Source: an uncultured Lachnospiraceae bacterium (GTDB lineage: Bacteria > Bacillota > Clostridia > Lachnospirales > Lachnospiraceae). From it: DNA of 64,000 nt. Shown here piece by piece: positions 33,827-42,673 of this stretch (position 1 is the first letter of the stretch; each line of letters starts with the position of its first letter). The stretch spans positions 8,323-72,322 of the forward strand of contig CAJUSO010000012.1 in NCBI GenBank assembly GCA_910588965.1, read 5' to 3'. The notes below the pieces were generated by a model. That model did no database searches. It was not told the DNA's origin and saw only the letters and a program-made list of their open reading frames with translations. The translations under genes and the position numbers were made by a program.

Positions 33827-33889
33827 TTTATTCCCGCGGGCAATGAGCCAAGCACCGTGCTTGCACGGGCATTTGGCGTTTGCTGCGGG
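33827..33889 (+). repeat. Dispersed hairpin element, copy 1
   Basis: Starts TTTATTCCCGCGGGCAATGA and folds as nested stems: CCCGC/GCGGG, GCAA/TTGC, GCCAA/TTGGC and an apical CCGTG-CTTG-CACGG. It is about 65 nt and aligns nearly gap-free to 49340-49405, where paired bases differ in compensating ways. It directly follows the 33-residue peptide gene. Confidence 0.7.
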
Positions 33890-33915
33890 AGCCAGATACC
33901 TCACAGCATTTTTTA

Positions 33916-33969
33916 GCGCCAGGAGGCAAACGGGGCGGCAGGGCCGCTTCTTTTGCCCCCTGGCGTTTT
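33916..33969 (+). terminator. Terminator after the peptide gene
   Basis: CGCCAGG/CCTGGCG and GGCAAA/TTTGCC stems enclosing a GC-rich inner hairpin, ending in TTTT. It closes the plus-strand unit before the convergent LysR gene. Confidence 0.7.
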
Positions 33970-34016
33970 GGGGATATGGCCGGCGCACAGGGCGCCTTGG
34001 CTCCTAATCCGCCTGG

Positions 34017-34907
34017 TCAGCACTTAGGTATTGGCATGGATTTAACGACGCCGATAAAGTCCTGCATCTGTGAATTGATAGGATGGCATTGGTTGCGGCA
34101 GAGGTAAAAGTAACGCTTCATCGACACATTTTCTACAGGGCATATGAAGATCTCCCCATTCTCCAAATATTCTTCCACGCATCGGTAAGACAAGACCCCA
34201 AGCCCCAGGTTATGCCGTACCGCATCCACAATGGCGTTGCGGCTGCTGCATTCCCATTTTGTTACAAAGGGGACATGGTGGGTCAGCATGATATTCTCAA
34301 AGATGGCTCTGGTCCCGCTCCCTTTTTCCCGCATGATAAAATCCTGGTGCCGCAATTCCTCAATGGCAACGGAATCCCGTCTGGCAAAGGGGTGCCCTTT
34401 CCCGCAGATCAGGCATAGGGAATCCTCAATGACGGGCTCTGTCATGATTTCCTGGCGTATGATAATCCCCTCCACCAGTGCGATATCCAGTTCGTTGTGG
34501 ATCATACGGTGTTCAATCATCCGGGTGTTATCCACAAATACAGTAGGGTCAATATCCGGGTGCCGCTGCAGGAGGCATTCCACCAGCGTCCCCATCATCG
34601 TATTCCCAATGGTAAGCGTAGCCCCAATGCGTAAGGGGCGCAGGGAATTGACATTTTTCATGGACTGTTCCAGATCTTCATGGATTGCCACAATTTCTCT
34701 TGCGCTGTTTAGCAGGAGCTGCCCAGACAAGGTGATTTTCAGTTCTTTGGGAAAACGCTCAAAAAGCCGTGTCTGGTATTCGCTCTCTAAATCCGAGATA
34801 ATCTGGCTGACGGTGGGCTGGGAGATATAGAGCCTTTTGGCTGCCTCGCTCATTTTCTTGTATTCCGCCACTGCGATAAATATCTTAAGCTGCTTTAGTG
34901 TTGCCAT
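34017..34907 (-). CDS. LysR-family transcriptional regulator
   Basis: A 296-residue LysR-type regulator with the N-terminal winged helix AVAEYKKMSEAAKRLYISQ followed by PTVSQIISDLE, and a periplasmic-binding-like effector domain. It diverges from the CoA-disulfide reductase/sulfite reductase operon, the usual arrangement for a LysR activator and its target. A perfect inverted repeat at 34946-34967 lies between them. By context the effector may be a sulfur compound, in the manner of CysB or CysL, but the effector domain gives no direct clue. Confidence 0.88.
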   Translation of the reverse strand: MATLKQLKIFIAVAEYKKMSEAAKRLYISQPTVSQIISDLESEYQTRLFERFPKELKITLSGQLLLNSAREIVAIHEDLEQSMKNVNSLRPLRIGATLTIGNTMMGTLVECLLQRHPDIDPTVFVDNTRMIEHRMIHNELDIALVEGIIIRQEIMTEPVIEDSLCLICGKGHPFARRDSVAIEELRHQDFIMREKGSGTRAIFENIMLTHHVPFVTKWECSSRNAIVDAVRHNLGLGVLSYRCVEEYLENGEIFICPVENVSMKRYFYLCRNQCHPINSQMQDFIGVVKSMPIPKC

Positions 34908-34945
34908 CCTTGGAACCTCCGATTTCTAAAAACGTATGTAATTGC

Positions 34946-34967
34946 GGTATAGGGAAAAACCTATACC
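34946..34967. promoter_or_regulatory. Candidate LysR operator
   Basis: GGTATAGG and CCTATACC form a perfect 8-bp inverted repeat around GAAAAA, containing the T-N11-A type spacing expected of LysR boxes. It lies upstream of the sulfur-operon promoter. Confidence 0.6.
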
Positions 34968-34986
34968 ATGATTCTGATTTTACTAT

Positions 34987-35015
34987 TTTACGTGTAAATT
35001 AACAAGTGTTATGAT
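34987..35015 (+). promoter_or_regulatory. Promoter of the sulfur operon
   Basis: TTTACG, 17-nt spacer, TATGAT. The weak -35 box fits an activator-dependent promoter, with the candidate LysR site about 20 nt upstream. Confidence 0.5.
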
Positions 35016-35064
35016 AGATATATACATAAAATTTGTCAAATTTTCATAAAAAGGAGGAGGAAAC

Positions 35065-36687
35065 ATGAAAGTACTTGTACTAGGAGGCGTTGCTGCTGGA
35101 ACTAAAATTGCAGCAAAACTCATGAGGGAGGGCCGCGGCAATGAAGTTACCGTGCTGAACAAAGGGAAAGACATTTCCTATGCGGGCTGCGGGCTCCCTT
35201 ATTATGTAGGCCATGTGATTGAGGATAAGGCGCAGCTCATTGTGAATACGCCAGAGAAATATTCTAAGCTGACAGGCGTGAAGGTGCTGACCCAGACAGA
35301 AGCAGTAAAGGTAGACCCAGAAGCCAAGAAGGTGGAAGCTATAGATTTGGGGACTGGGGAGAAAAAGTCCTATGATTACGACAAGCTGGTAGTTTCCGTT
35401 GGGGCAAGCCCCGTCAAGCCGCCGATAGAGGGCTGTGATTTAAAGAACGTGTTCTTTGTCCGGACGCCGGAGGACGCCATCCGTATCCGTGAAGCTGTGG
35501 ATGCCGGGGATGTGAAACGGGCCGTGGTAGTCGGCGCAGGCTATATCGGCCTGGAAATCGCAGAGAACCTTAAGCTCCAGGGTATCCGCCCCTTCGTGCT
35601 GGATATGGCGGAACATGCCCTTCCAGGTTTTGATGCCGAGATGGCGGAGTATGTGGAAGAGAAACTGAAAGAAAGCGGGATCCCTGTTGTGACAGGCGTT
35701 GCCGTGACAGGAATCGAAGGGGACGGCAAGGTAGAGAAGGTCATCACGGATAAGAAGGCATATAAGGCGGACTTAGTCGTGCTGAGCGCGGGCATCCGCC
35801 CCAATACAGCGTTCTTGGATGGCAGCGGCTTGGAGATGTTCAAAGGGACAATCTTAACCAATGCCCAGGGCGAGACGAACCTTCCGGATATTTATGCGGC
35901 GGGCGACTGTGCCATGGTGCGCAATGCGCTGACTGGGAAGGCAGCATGGTCGCCGATGGGCTCTACCGCTAATATCAGCGGGCGGCTGATTGCCCAGAAT
36001 ATCATGGGCGCAGGCTTAGGCTACAGGGGGGTGCTGGGGACAGCCGTATGTAAGCTGCCAGGGCTGAACGTGGGCCGGACAGGCCTCACCGAGGCACAGG
36101 CAGAGGCAGAAGGGTTCCAGCCAGTCAGTGTGCTGGCCGTCGTGGATGACAAGGCGCATTATTACCCAGGGGCAAGCGCCTTTATGATTAAGATGATTGC
36201 AGACAAAGAATCCCTGCGGCTTTTGGGCGTCCAGGTAATCGGGGCAGGCGCGGTGGATAAGGTTGTGGATATTGCTGTGACTGGTATTATGCTGAAGGGG
36301 ACATTGGAGGATCTGGCAGATTTGGATCTTGCCTATGCGCCGCCGTTCTCTACGGCAATCCATCCGTTTGTGACCACATTGAACGTGCTGATGAATAAAA
36401 TCAGCGGCAAGTTTGAGACATTTACCCCGGCAGAATATGCAAAAGGCGCAGCAGAGGGGTATAAGGTTGTAGACGGGTGCCTGGCTCCTTCGATTGAAGG
36501 TGCGCCTTATGTGGAGCTGACCGATGTGGAAGGGCCGGTAGAGGGCTTGGATCCAGAAGAGAAGCTGCTGTTGGTGTGCAACAAGGGCAAGAGGGCCTAC
36601 CTGCTCCAGAACAGGCTGAAATTCTATGGCTATAAGCATACGAAGGTGCTGGAAGGCGGCATTACGTTTAACGATGTAGAGGTGTAA
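35065..36687 (+). CDS. CoA-disulfide reductase-like flavoprotein fused to a rhodanese domain
   Basis: A 540-residue pyridine nucleotide-disulfide oxidoreductase. VLGGVAAGTKIAAKLMREG binds FAD; DISYAGCGLPYYVG holds the single redox Cys (near residue 45) that defines CoA-disulfide reductases and NADH-dependent persulfide reductases. AVVVGAGYIGLEIAENLKLQG is the NAD site, split here at 20 residues as AVVVGAGYIGLEIAENLK. The C-terminal ~85 residues form a rhodanese-like domain with LLVCNKGKRAYLLQNRL, where the Cys would carry a persulfide. Such fusions (CoADR-RHD, Npsr) reduce CoA persulfides or sulfur. First gene of an operon with sulfite reductase. Confidence 0.88.
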   Translation: MKVLVLGGVAAGTKIAAKLMREGRGNEVTVLNKGKDISYAGCGLPYYVGHVIEDKAQLIVNTPEKYSKLTGVKVLTQTEAVKVDPEAKKVEAIDLGTGEKKSYDYDKLVVSVGASPVKPPIEGCDLKNVFFVRTPEDAIRIREAVDAGDVKRAVVVGAGYIGLEIAENLKLQGIRPFVLDMAEHALPGFDAEMAEYVEEKLKESGIPVVTGVAVTGIEGDGKVEKVITDKKAYKADLVVLSAGIRPNTAFLDGSGLEMFKGTILTNAQGETNLPDIYAAGDCAMVRNALTGKAAWSPMGSTANISGRLIAQNIMGAGLGYRGVLGTAVCKLPGLNVGRTGLTEAQAEAEGFQPVSVLAVVDDKAHYYPGASAFMIKMIADKESLRLLGVQVIGAGAVDKVVDIAVTGIMLKGTLEDLADLDLAYAPPFSTAIHPFVTTLNVLMNKISGKFETFTPAEYAKGAAEGYKVVDGCLAPSIEGAPYVELTDVEGPVEGLDPEEKLLLVCNKGKRAYLLQNRLKFYGYKHTKVLEGGITFNDVEV

Positions 36688-36780
36688 GCTTCTTTGGGTT
36701 GGCAGCAGGGCGTTTGCATGGGATTGCCTGCTTAAGTTTCAAAAGAGTATTAAGAGATTAGAGAAAAGGAGAAATCAGAG

Positions 36781-37731
36781 ATGGGATGTACATTGAAGCC
36801 AGAAGAGGTTAAAAGGGTAAAAGGGCTTGGTTTTTTAAATAACAAAGGGACGGATTTATTCAACGGGCGTATTATTACAGTGAATGGCAAGATTACGGCG
36901 GAGCAGGCCAAGGTAATTGCTGAAGCGGCAGAGAAGTTTGGGAATGGGGATGTGGAATTTACAACCCGCCTGACTGTGGAGGTGCGCGGCATCCATTTTG
37001 ACAATATTGAGCCATTCCGTGAATATATTGCAAAGGCAGGGCTGGAGACAGGCGGCACGGGCTCATTGGTACGCCCGGTGGTTTCCTGCAAGGGCACGAC
37101 CTGCCAGTATGGGCTGTATGACACATTTGACCTGTCTGAGAAAATCCATGAGCGTTTTTACAAGGGATACCGCACGGTGCGGCTGCCCCACAAATTTAAG
37201 ATTGCAACAGGCGGCTGCCCTAATAACTGCGTGAAGCCTGATCTGAACGATTTGGGCATTGTAGGCCAGCTGGTTCCGAATGTAGACGAGGATATGTGTA
37301 ACGAATGTAAGAAATGCCAGGTAGTGTCATCCTGCCCTATGGGTGCGGCAAAGCTTGAGGATGGCGTGATTAATATAGATGCAGACACCTGTAATAACTG
37401 CGGGCGCTGCATAGAGAAATGCCCCTTTGACGTCATTGAGGATGGGACGCCGGGATACCAGATTTACATAGGCGGCAGATGGGGCAAGAAAGTAGCCCAT
37501 GGCCAGCCATTGTCAAAAGTATTTACGTCTGAGGAAGAATTGCTGGATACCGTAGAAAAGGCAATCCTCTTATTCCGTGAGCAGGGCAAGACTGGGGAGC
37601 GTTTTGCAGACACGATTGCAAGGATTGGGTTTGAGGAAGTGGAGAAACAGCTTTTGTCAGACGAGATACTAGAGCGGAAACAGGAAATTTTGGATGCCCA
37701 GCTGCATTTGGTAGGTGGGGCAACCTGTTAA
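36781..37731 (+). CDS. Siroheme sulfite reductase with two [4Fe-4S] ferredoxin sites (AsrC-like)
   Basis: A 316-residue reductase. An N-terminal nitrite/sulfite reductase half-domain is followed by the siroheme-[4Fe-4S] ligands SCKGTTCQYG and GGCPNNCVKP. A two-cluster ferredoxin insert follows with CNECKKCQVVSSCPMG and CNNCGRCIEKCPFDV, then the end of the catalytic domain. The first Cys pair is spaced C-x4-C rather than the usual C-x5-C. Layout and size fit AsrC or other small anaerobic sulfite reductases that take electrons from ferredoxin or partner subunits; AsrA and AsrB are absent here. It reduces sulfite to sulfide. Siroheme could come from the hemA/hemC-cobA-hemD genes downstream. Confidence 0.85.
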   Translation: MGCTLKPEEVKRVKGLGFLNNKGTDLFNGRIITVNGKITAEQAKVIAEAAEKFGNGDVEFTTRLTVEVRGIHFDNIEPFREYIAKAGLETGGTGSLVRPVVSCKGTTCQYGLYDTFDLSEKIHERFYKGYRTVRLPHKFKIATGGCPNNCVKPDLNDLGIVGQLVPNVDEDMCNECKKCQVVSSCPMGAAKLEDGVINIDADTCNNCGRCIEKCPFDVIEDGTPGYQIYIGGRWGKKVAHGQPLSKVFTSEEELLDTVEKAILLFREQGKTGERFADTIARIGFEEVEKQLLSDEILERKQEILDAQLHLVGGATC

Positions 37732-37751
37732 TTTTAGGAAGGGTATAAGGG

Positions 37752-38801
37752 ATGGATTCTAAGAAAAAATATGGGGCGATTGTATTGTGCCTAGTGATTG
37801 GGTTTTTAGCGACAAAGTCTACGGAATTGCAGGAATCCCTGTTTGGCCGTACGGTAATGGGCGGGCCGATGGTGGCTTTGTTGGTCTCTATGATTATCTG
37901 CAACCTTATCCCTTCTTTGGATAAAGGTTTCAAAGAAGGGACGACTTACTGCAGCAAGCAGTTCCTGAATTGGGGTATTATCTTAACGGGCGGCACCCTA
38001 AGCTTTGCTGACATTATGGGGACCGGCGTGAAAGCGATGCCTTTGATTCTGTTTAATATCTGCCTATCCTTTGCTGTTGCGATGCTGGTAGGCAGGAAGA
38101 TTGGGGTTACAAAGAATACTTCGGTTCTGGTAGGCGGCGGTACTTGCATCTGCGGCGGTACGGCAATTGCCACATTGAGCCGCATTATCAAGGCGACCGA
38201 TGCTGAGATTGCATTCGGCATGGCGGCGATTTTCCTGTTTGATACGGTTTCTGCATTCTCCTATCCGTATATTGCCCCGGCTATTGGGTTTACGGAGAAC
38301 CAGTTCGCTTTTGTGGCAGGGACGGCAATCAACGACACCTCATCTGTGGCAGGCGCACAGGCTACTTACCAGGCTATGATTAGCAACCCGGAATTCAGCG
38401 GGGCGCTGAACGTAAAGCTTGTGCGTACCACGATGCTGATTTTTGTGGCGGTTGTCTGGACAGTGCTGATGGCCAGGGATGCCAAAAAGAACGGGGAAGC
38501 GGGCGGCAATGAAAGCATCTTTGCAGTTGTAAAGAAGACATTCCCTATGTTCATCTTGTGGTTTGTAGTGATGGCAGGGCTGAATACATATGGGGTATTC
38601 AGCGACGTAGGAAGCGGGCTTCTGAAAACTGTGAGCAAGTTCTTATTTGCATCAGCCCTGGCAGGCGTAGGGTTTAAGATTAAATTTAAGGATGTGTTCT
38701 CGAAAGGATTAAAGCCGATTGCGCTGGGAGGCGTTACCTGGGCATGCGTGGCGGCGTCATCTTATCTCTTTGCCTTTTTATTCTCAGGGTATATTGGGTG
38801 A
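37752..38801 (+). CDS. YeiH-family (UPF0324) putative sulfate/sulfonate exporter
   Basis: A 349-residue membrane protein with about ten hydrophobic segments. Family-typical stretches are TGGTLSFADIMGTGVKAMP, VGGGTCICGGTAIAT and AGTAINDTSSVAGA. UPF0324 proteins are often adjacent to sulfur or cysteine genes and have been proposed to move sulfate, sulfite or sulfonates; the substrate is unproven. Here it is 20 nt after the sulfite reductase, so it may relieve sulfite or sulfide stress. Probably the last gene of the LysR-controlled operon, since a terminator follows. Confidence 0.85.
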   Translation: MDSKKKYGAIVLCLVIGFLATKSTELQESLFGRTVMGGPMVALLVSMIICNLIPSLDKGFKEGTTYCSKQFLNWGIILTGGTLSFADIMGTGVKAMPLILFNICLSFAVAMLVGRKIGVTKNTSVLVGGGTCICGGTAIATLSRIIKATDAEIAFGMAAIFLFDTVSAFSYPYIAPAIGFTENQFAFVAGTAINDTSSVAGAQATYQAMISNPEFSGALNVKLVRTTMLIFVAVVWTVLMARDAKKNGEAGGNESIFAVVKKTFPMFILWFVVMAGLNTYGVFSDVGSGLLKTVSKFLFASALAGVGFKIKFKDVFSKGLKPIALGGVTWACVAASSYLFAFLFSGYIG

Positions 38802-38815
38802 GGGAAGTAAGGTAT

Positions 38816-38844
38816 TTGACGTGAAAGGATCCATGTGGTATGAT
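38816..38844 (+). promoter_or_regulatory. Promoter upstream of hemA
   Basis: TTGACG, 17-nt spacer, TATGAT, close to consensus. A start near 38851 would place the terminator at 38869 only about 18 nt into the transcript, so either this promoter is read through by an attenuation mechanism or one of the two signals is not used. Confidence 0.55.
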
Positions 38845-38868
38845 AACCAGGTAAGGCGGATTGGATAT

Positions 38869-38902
38869 GAAAGGGGCTGCGGGTTTGCGGCTCCTTTCTT
38901 TT
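38869..38902 (+). terminator. Terminator between the YeiH gene and hemA
   Basis: GAAAGGGGCTGC with GCGGCTCCTTTC (two mismatches) around GGGTTT, followed by TTTT. It ends 33 nt before the hemA start. Confidence 0.7.
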
Positions 38903-38935
38903 AGGGAGATAGGGGCATTGAAAGGAGAAGGATGC

Positions 38936-40267
38936 ATGCAGTTTGGGTTCTTGGGGGTGAATTTTAAGGACGCGCCGCTGGATATCCGGGATAAGGTTAG
39001 TTTTACCGATGCCAGGAAATTGGAATTTTACCAGAAGGCGGCAGAAGCAGGGATAGGGCAGTGCATGGTGCTTTCTACCTGTAACCGGAGCGAGGTATAT
39101 TACCTCTATGAGGAAGGGGAGGCAGGAAGGGGAAAGGCAGAAGAAGGAGAGGAAAAGGAAGAGGGGAAAGCTGGAGAAGGTAAGAAGGAAAAAAGGGAGG
39201 AAGAGTGGAAGGCAGGAGAAGGTAAGGCAGCAGGGAGGATGCGGGATATTTATAAGGGGATGTTCCCAGAGGTGGAAGTGGAGGGGTATCTGAGGGAACT
39301 GGAAGGGAAGGAGGCCATGGCGTATCTGTTCCGGATTGCCGCGGGGCTGGAATCCCTTGTGCTGGGGGAAGACCAGATCCTGGGGCAGGTGAAGGAGGCC
39401 TTGGAGGATTCCCGGATGATGGGGTACAGCGGGAAGGAATTGAATAAGATTGTGCGGGATGCGGTTACCTGCGCCAAACGGATTAAGACAGAGGTTAAAA
39501 TCAGCGAAAAACCCCTGTCTGTCAGCTATATCGGGATCCGCAGGCTGGAGGAGGCTTATGGGATCCAAGGGAAGAAGATCCTGGTGATTGGCAGCGGGAA
39601 GACGGCCGCGCTGGCCCTTCGGTATGTATTTGGCTATCCAGGGGTCCAGGTGGCGGCGTGCAGCAGGAATTACTCCCATGCCAAAAGGCTGCGGGAGGAA
39701 TTTCCCAAATTGGAGGTTATCCCTTATGAGGGATGGCGCAGTAAGATTGGGGCATGCGACATTGTAATCAGCGCGACGGCATCGCCGCATTTAATTGTGA
39801 AACGGGAAGATTTCTGCCCGGTGCACCCCATGGCATTGCTGGATTTGGCGGCGCCCCGGGATATTGATACGGCATTGGCAGCAGATCCCTTGGTGACGCT
39901 GATTAATCTAGATACCCTTCAGGAAATTGCAGAAGAGAACCAGAGGCAACGGGAGCATCTGGTCCGGTTAGGCGCCAGGATGGTGGAACGGGAACTGGGA
40001 GAAACCACGGAGTGGCTCCGCCTAAGCAGGATGGACGATACGATAGGGCCGCTGCAGCAGCGGTGCAGCGCAATTGTGGCAGACGGATGCGCATACCTGG
40101 AACGGAAGCTGGAATTAGGGGCCAGGGAGCAAAAGCTTGTGAAAAAGGTGCTGCATGCCTCCCTGCAGCGGCTTCTGCGGGAGCCAATCCGGGAAATGAA
40201 GCGCCTGGATACAGAGGAAGAACAAGAGGCATATAAGAAGCTGGTAAAGCAGCTGTTCCAGATTTGA
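38936..40267 (+). CDS. hemA: Glutamyl-tRNA reductase with a charged insertion
   Basis: A 443-residue GluTR that reduces glutamyl-tRNA to glutamate-1-semialdehyde, the committed step to tetrapyrroles. The catalytic Cys50 lies in LSTCNRSEVYYLYE; GEDQILGQVKEAL and SYIGIRRLEEA are family signatures, and ILVIGSGKTAALALRYV binds NADPH. ATG 38936 was chosen because AAAGGAG is 8 nt away; the longer frame starts inside the terminator. Residues 59-101 are a Lys/Glu/Gly-rich low-complexity block absent from other HemA proteins I know, placed just after the catalytic segment. The partner GSA aminomutase (hemL) and hemB are not in the window. Confidence 0.92.
   Translation: MQFGFLGVNFKDAPLDIRDKVSFTDARKLEFYQKAAEAGIGQCMVLSTCNRSEVYYLYEEGEAGRGKAEEGEEKEEGKAGEGKKEKREEEWKAGEGKAAGRMRDIYKGMFPEVEVEGYLRELEGKEAMAYLFRIAAGLESLVLGEDQILGQVKEALEDSRMMGYSGKELNKIVRDAVTCAKRIKTEVKISEKPLSVSYIGIRRLEEAYGIQGKKILVIGSGKTAALALRYVFGYPGVQVAACSRNYSHAKRLREEFPKLEVIPYEGWRSKIGACDIVISATASPHLIVKREDFCPVHPMALLDLAAPRDIDTALAADPLVTLINLDTLQEIAEENQRQREHLVRLGARMVERELGETTEWLRLSRMDDTIGPLQQRCSAIVADGCAYLERKLELGAREQKLVKKVLHASLQRLLREPIREMKRLDTEEEQEAYKKLVKQLFQI
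39110..39239 (+). repeat. Purine-rich low-complexity block inside hemA
   Basis: About 130 bp of almost pure A/G (GGAAGG/GAAGAGG-type words) coding for residues 59-101, such as EEGEEKEEGKAGEGKKEK. It looks like slippage-driven expansion of a short surface loop. The frame is preserved. Confidence 0.75.
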
Positions 40268-40336
40268 CCCATAGGCCCGAAGGCCTGGGGAGAGGGAACC
40301 AATTAGAATAAAATCAGGATAGGACGGGATGGCTAT

Positions 40337-42673
40337 ATGAAATATATCATTGGCACAAGGGGATCTAGGCTGGCGCTTGCCCAGGCAGAAGGCGTCTGCA
40401 GGAGGCTGGCAGAAGCGTATCCAAAGGATTGGTTTGAGATCCAGGTTGTAAAGACAAAAGGGGATTTGGTATTGGACAAGCCCCTTCACGAAATTGGGGA
40501 CAGGGGCGTATTTGTCAGGGAAATTGAAGAAAAGCTGCTGTCTGGGGAGATACAGGTTGGCGTGCACAGCATGAAGGATATGCCGGCGTTCCCAGCACAG
40601 GGGCTTCTGTTTGCAAAGCCCTGGAAACGGGAGGACCCAAGGGATGCGCTGGTTTTGCGCAAGGAACTGTCCTTGGGGGCGCTGAAGGAGGGGGCTGTGA
40701 TTGGCACTGGCAGCAAACGCAGGGAATTACAGCTGAAACGCCTCAGGCCAGATATAAAGGTGGTGGGGATACGGGGGAATGTGGACACCAGGCTGCGGAA
40801 AATGGAAGAAGAAGGGCTGGACGGCATCCTATTGGCTGCGGCAGGGCTGCACCGGCTGGGGCTTTCGTCCCGGATTACCCAGTATTTTGAGATAGAAGAA
40901 ATTGTCCCGGCGCCTGCCCAGGGCATTTTGGCTCTGGAAATCCGGGAAGGGGAGGAGCGGCTGCTGGCTATGCTGGACGCCCTGGGCGATACGGAGACTG
41001 CCCTGGCAGCAGAGGCGGAACGGGGGTTTTTGCAGAGAACCGGCGGAAGCTGCCATATCCCAGTGGGAGCCTCTTGCCAGAAGGGGCAGGATGGGTGCTG
41101 GAGCATGGAAGTGATGTTTGGGAATGAGACAGGGAGCAGGCAGGCCTACGGGACGGTGCATGGAAAGACAGGGGAAGAACTGGCAGAAAAAGCGGCGCGC
41201 CTCATCCGCCGGGAAATGGGGGGCATAGTATCCCTTGTCGGGGCAGGGCCTGGGGATCCGGGATTGATTACGGTCAAAGGCCTTCAGGCCATAAAGGAAG
41301 CAGGCTGTATTGTCTACGACAGGCTTGCTTCCCCTAGGCTTTTGGAAGCGGCCAGGCCAGGCTGCGAGATGGTTTATGTAGGGAAAGCCAGCCATAACCA
41401 CACCATGCCCCAAGAGGAAATCAACCGCCTGCTGGTCCAAAAGAGCATGGAACATGAAAGGGTTGTCCGGTTAAAGGGCGGGGATGCCTATGTATTCGGC
41501 CGGGGCGGGGAAGAAGGGCTGTTCCTAAGGGCGCATGGCGTGCCTTTTGAAGTGGTTCCAGGAGTGAGCTCCTGCACAGCGGGCTTGGCCTATGCGGGGA
41601 TTCCCATTACGCACCGGGGCCTATCCATGGGTTTCCATGTGGTGACCGCCCATAGCCAGAGGGGTGAGCTGGCAGAGATTGATTTTGAGGCCATGGCAAG
41701 GGGGAAGGAAACCTGCGTCTTCCTGATGGGCCTAGGCAAGCTGGGGGAAATTGCCAGCAGGCTTTTGGAGGCAGGGATGCCAGGGGACAGGGCTGCGGCT
41801 GTGGTTTCCCATGCCACAGAACCAGGGCAGAGGACATGTGTCTCAGATTTAGCCCATATTACCCAGGATACGGAACGGGCGGGGCTTGTGCCGCCAGCCA
41901 TTCTTGTTGTGGGGGATGTGGTTTCCCTAAAAAAAGGGTTGGATTTTTTTGAAGGACGCCCTTTGTTCGGGAAACGCTACCTGATTCCCAAAATTGGGGA
42001 AAAAGCCACCCGACTGCAAGGCCTCTTAGGACAGCAGGGGGCTGCGGCAGAAGAGGTGCAGGTAGGGGAGATTGTAAAGATCAGGCAAAGCTTTACGGCA
42101 GGGCAGCTGAAGGAGGTGGATTGGCTGGTGTTTACCAGCAGGCATGGCGTGGAGGCTTTTTTTGATTCCCTTACAGGCAGCGGCCTGGATGTACGGAGCC
42201 TGGGGGGATGCCGGGCAGCGGCCATTGGGGCGAAGACGGCGGAGGCCTTAAGGCAGAGAGGGATTTCTGCCGATTTGGTGCCAAAGGAATTCCATAGCGA
42301 TGCCTTGGCACAGGCCTTAAAGGGGCGCCTTACGGGGCAGGAAACCGTCTGGTATCTGAAGGCGGCAGAGGTAGGCTGCCATTGGGAGGAGGCATTGGGG
42401 GGAAAGTGCAGGTTTGTGGGGATCCCGGTATATGAGAACCGCAGCTGCCCCATTGAGCCAAGGGAAGGCGGATACGATGGTATACTGTTTACCTGCGCCT
42501 CTTCGGCCAGGCGGTTTGTGGATGCTTTTGGAAAAGGCTGGGAACCATGCAGCGTCTATAGCATCGGCAAAAAGACGACGGCCTGCCTGCAGGCGCTTGG
42601 CGTCAGGAACATCCTGGAAGCACAGCAATCTACCTATGAGGGGCTTGTGGAATGTGTTTTAGGCAGCCGTTAG
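40337..42673 (+). CDS. HemC-CobA-HemD triple fusion
   Basis: A 778-residue protein with three enzymes in pathway order. Residues 1 to about 293 are porphobilinogen deaminase (GTRGSRLALAQAEGV, HSMKDMPAFP, and the dipyrromethane Cys in GGSCHIPVGA). Residues about 295-530 are uroporphyrinogen-III C-methyltransferase (VSLVGAGPGDPGLITVKG, VRLKGGDAYVFGRGGEE). The rest is uroporphyrinogen-III synthase (WLVFTSRHGVEAFFDSL, ILFTCASSARRFV). It would convert porphobilinogen to precorrin-2. CobA-HemD fusions are common in Clostridia; adding HemC is less so. The step from precorrin-2 to siroheme (dehydrogenase/ferrochelatase) is missing here. Confidence 0.9.
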   Translation: MKYIIGTRGSRLALAQAEGVCRRLAEAYPKDWFEIQVVKTKGDLVLDKPLHEIGDRGVFVREIEEKLLSGEIQVGVHSMKDMPAFPAQGLLFAKPWKREDPRDALVLRKELSLGALKEGAVIGTGSKRRELQLKRLRPDIKVVGIRGNVDTRLRKMEEEGLDGILLAAAGLHRLGLSSRITQYFEIEEIVPAPAQGILALEIREGEERLLAMLDALGDTETALAAEAERGFLQRTGGSCHIPVGASCQKGQDGCWSMEVMFGNETGSRQAYGTVHGKTGEELAEKAARLIRREMGGIVSLVGAGPGDPGLITVKGLQAIKEAGCIVYDRLASPRLLEAARPGCEMVYVGKASHNHTMPQEEINRLLVQKSMEHERVVRLKGGDAYVFGRGGEEGLFLRAHGVPFEVVPGVSSCTAGLAYAGIPITHRGLSMGFHVVTAHSQRGELAEIDFEAMARGKETCVFLMGLGKLGEIASRLLEAGMPGDRAAAVVSHATEPGQRTCVSDLAHITQDTERAGLVPPAILVVGDVVSLKKGLDFFEGRPLFGKRYLIPKIGEKATRLQGLLGQQGAAAEEVQVGEIVKIRQSFTAGQLKEVDWLVFTSRHGVEAFFDSLTGSGLDVRSLGGCRAAAIGAKTAEALRQRGISADLVPKEFHSDALAQALKGRLTGQETVWYLKAAEVGCHWEEALGGKCRFVGIPVYENRSCPIEPREGGYDGILFTCASSARRFVDAFGKGWEPCSVYSIGKKTTACLQALGVRNILEAQQSTYEGLVECVLGSR

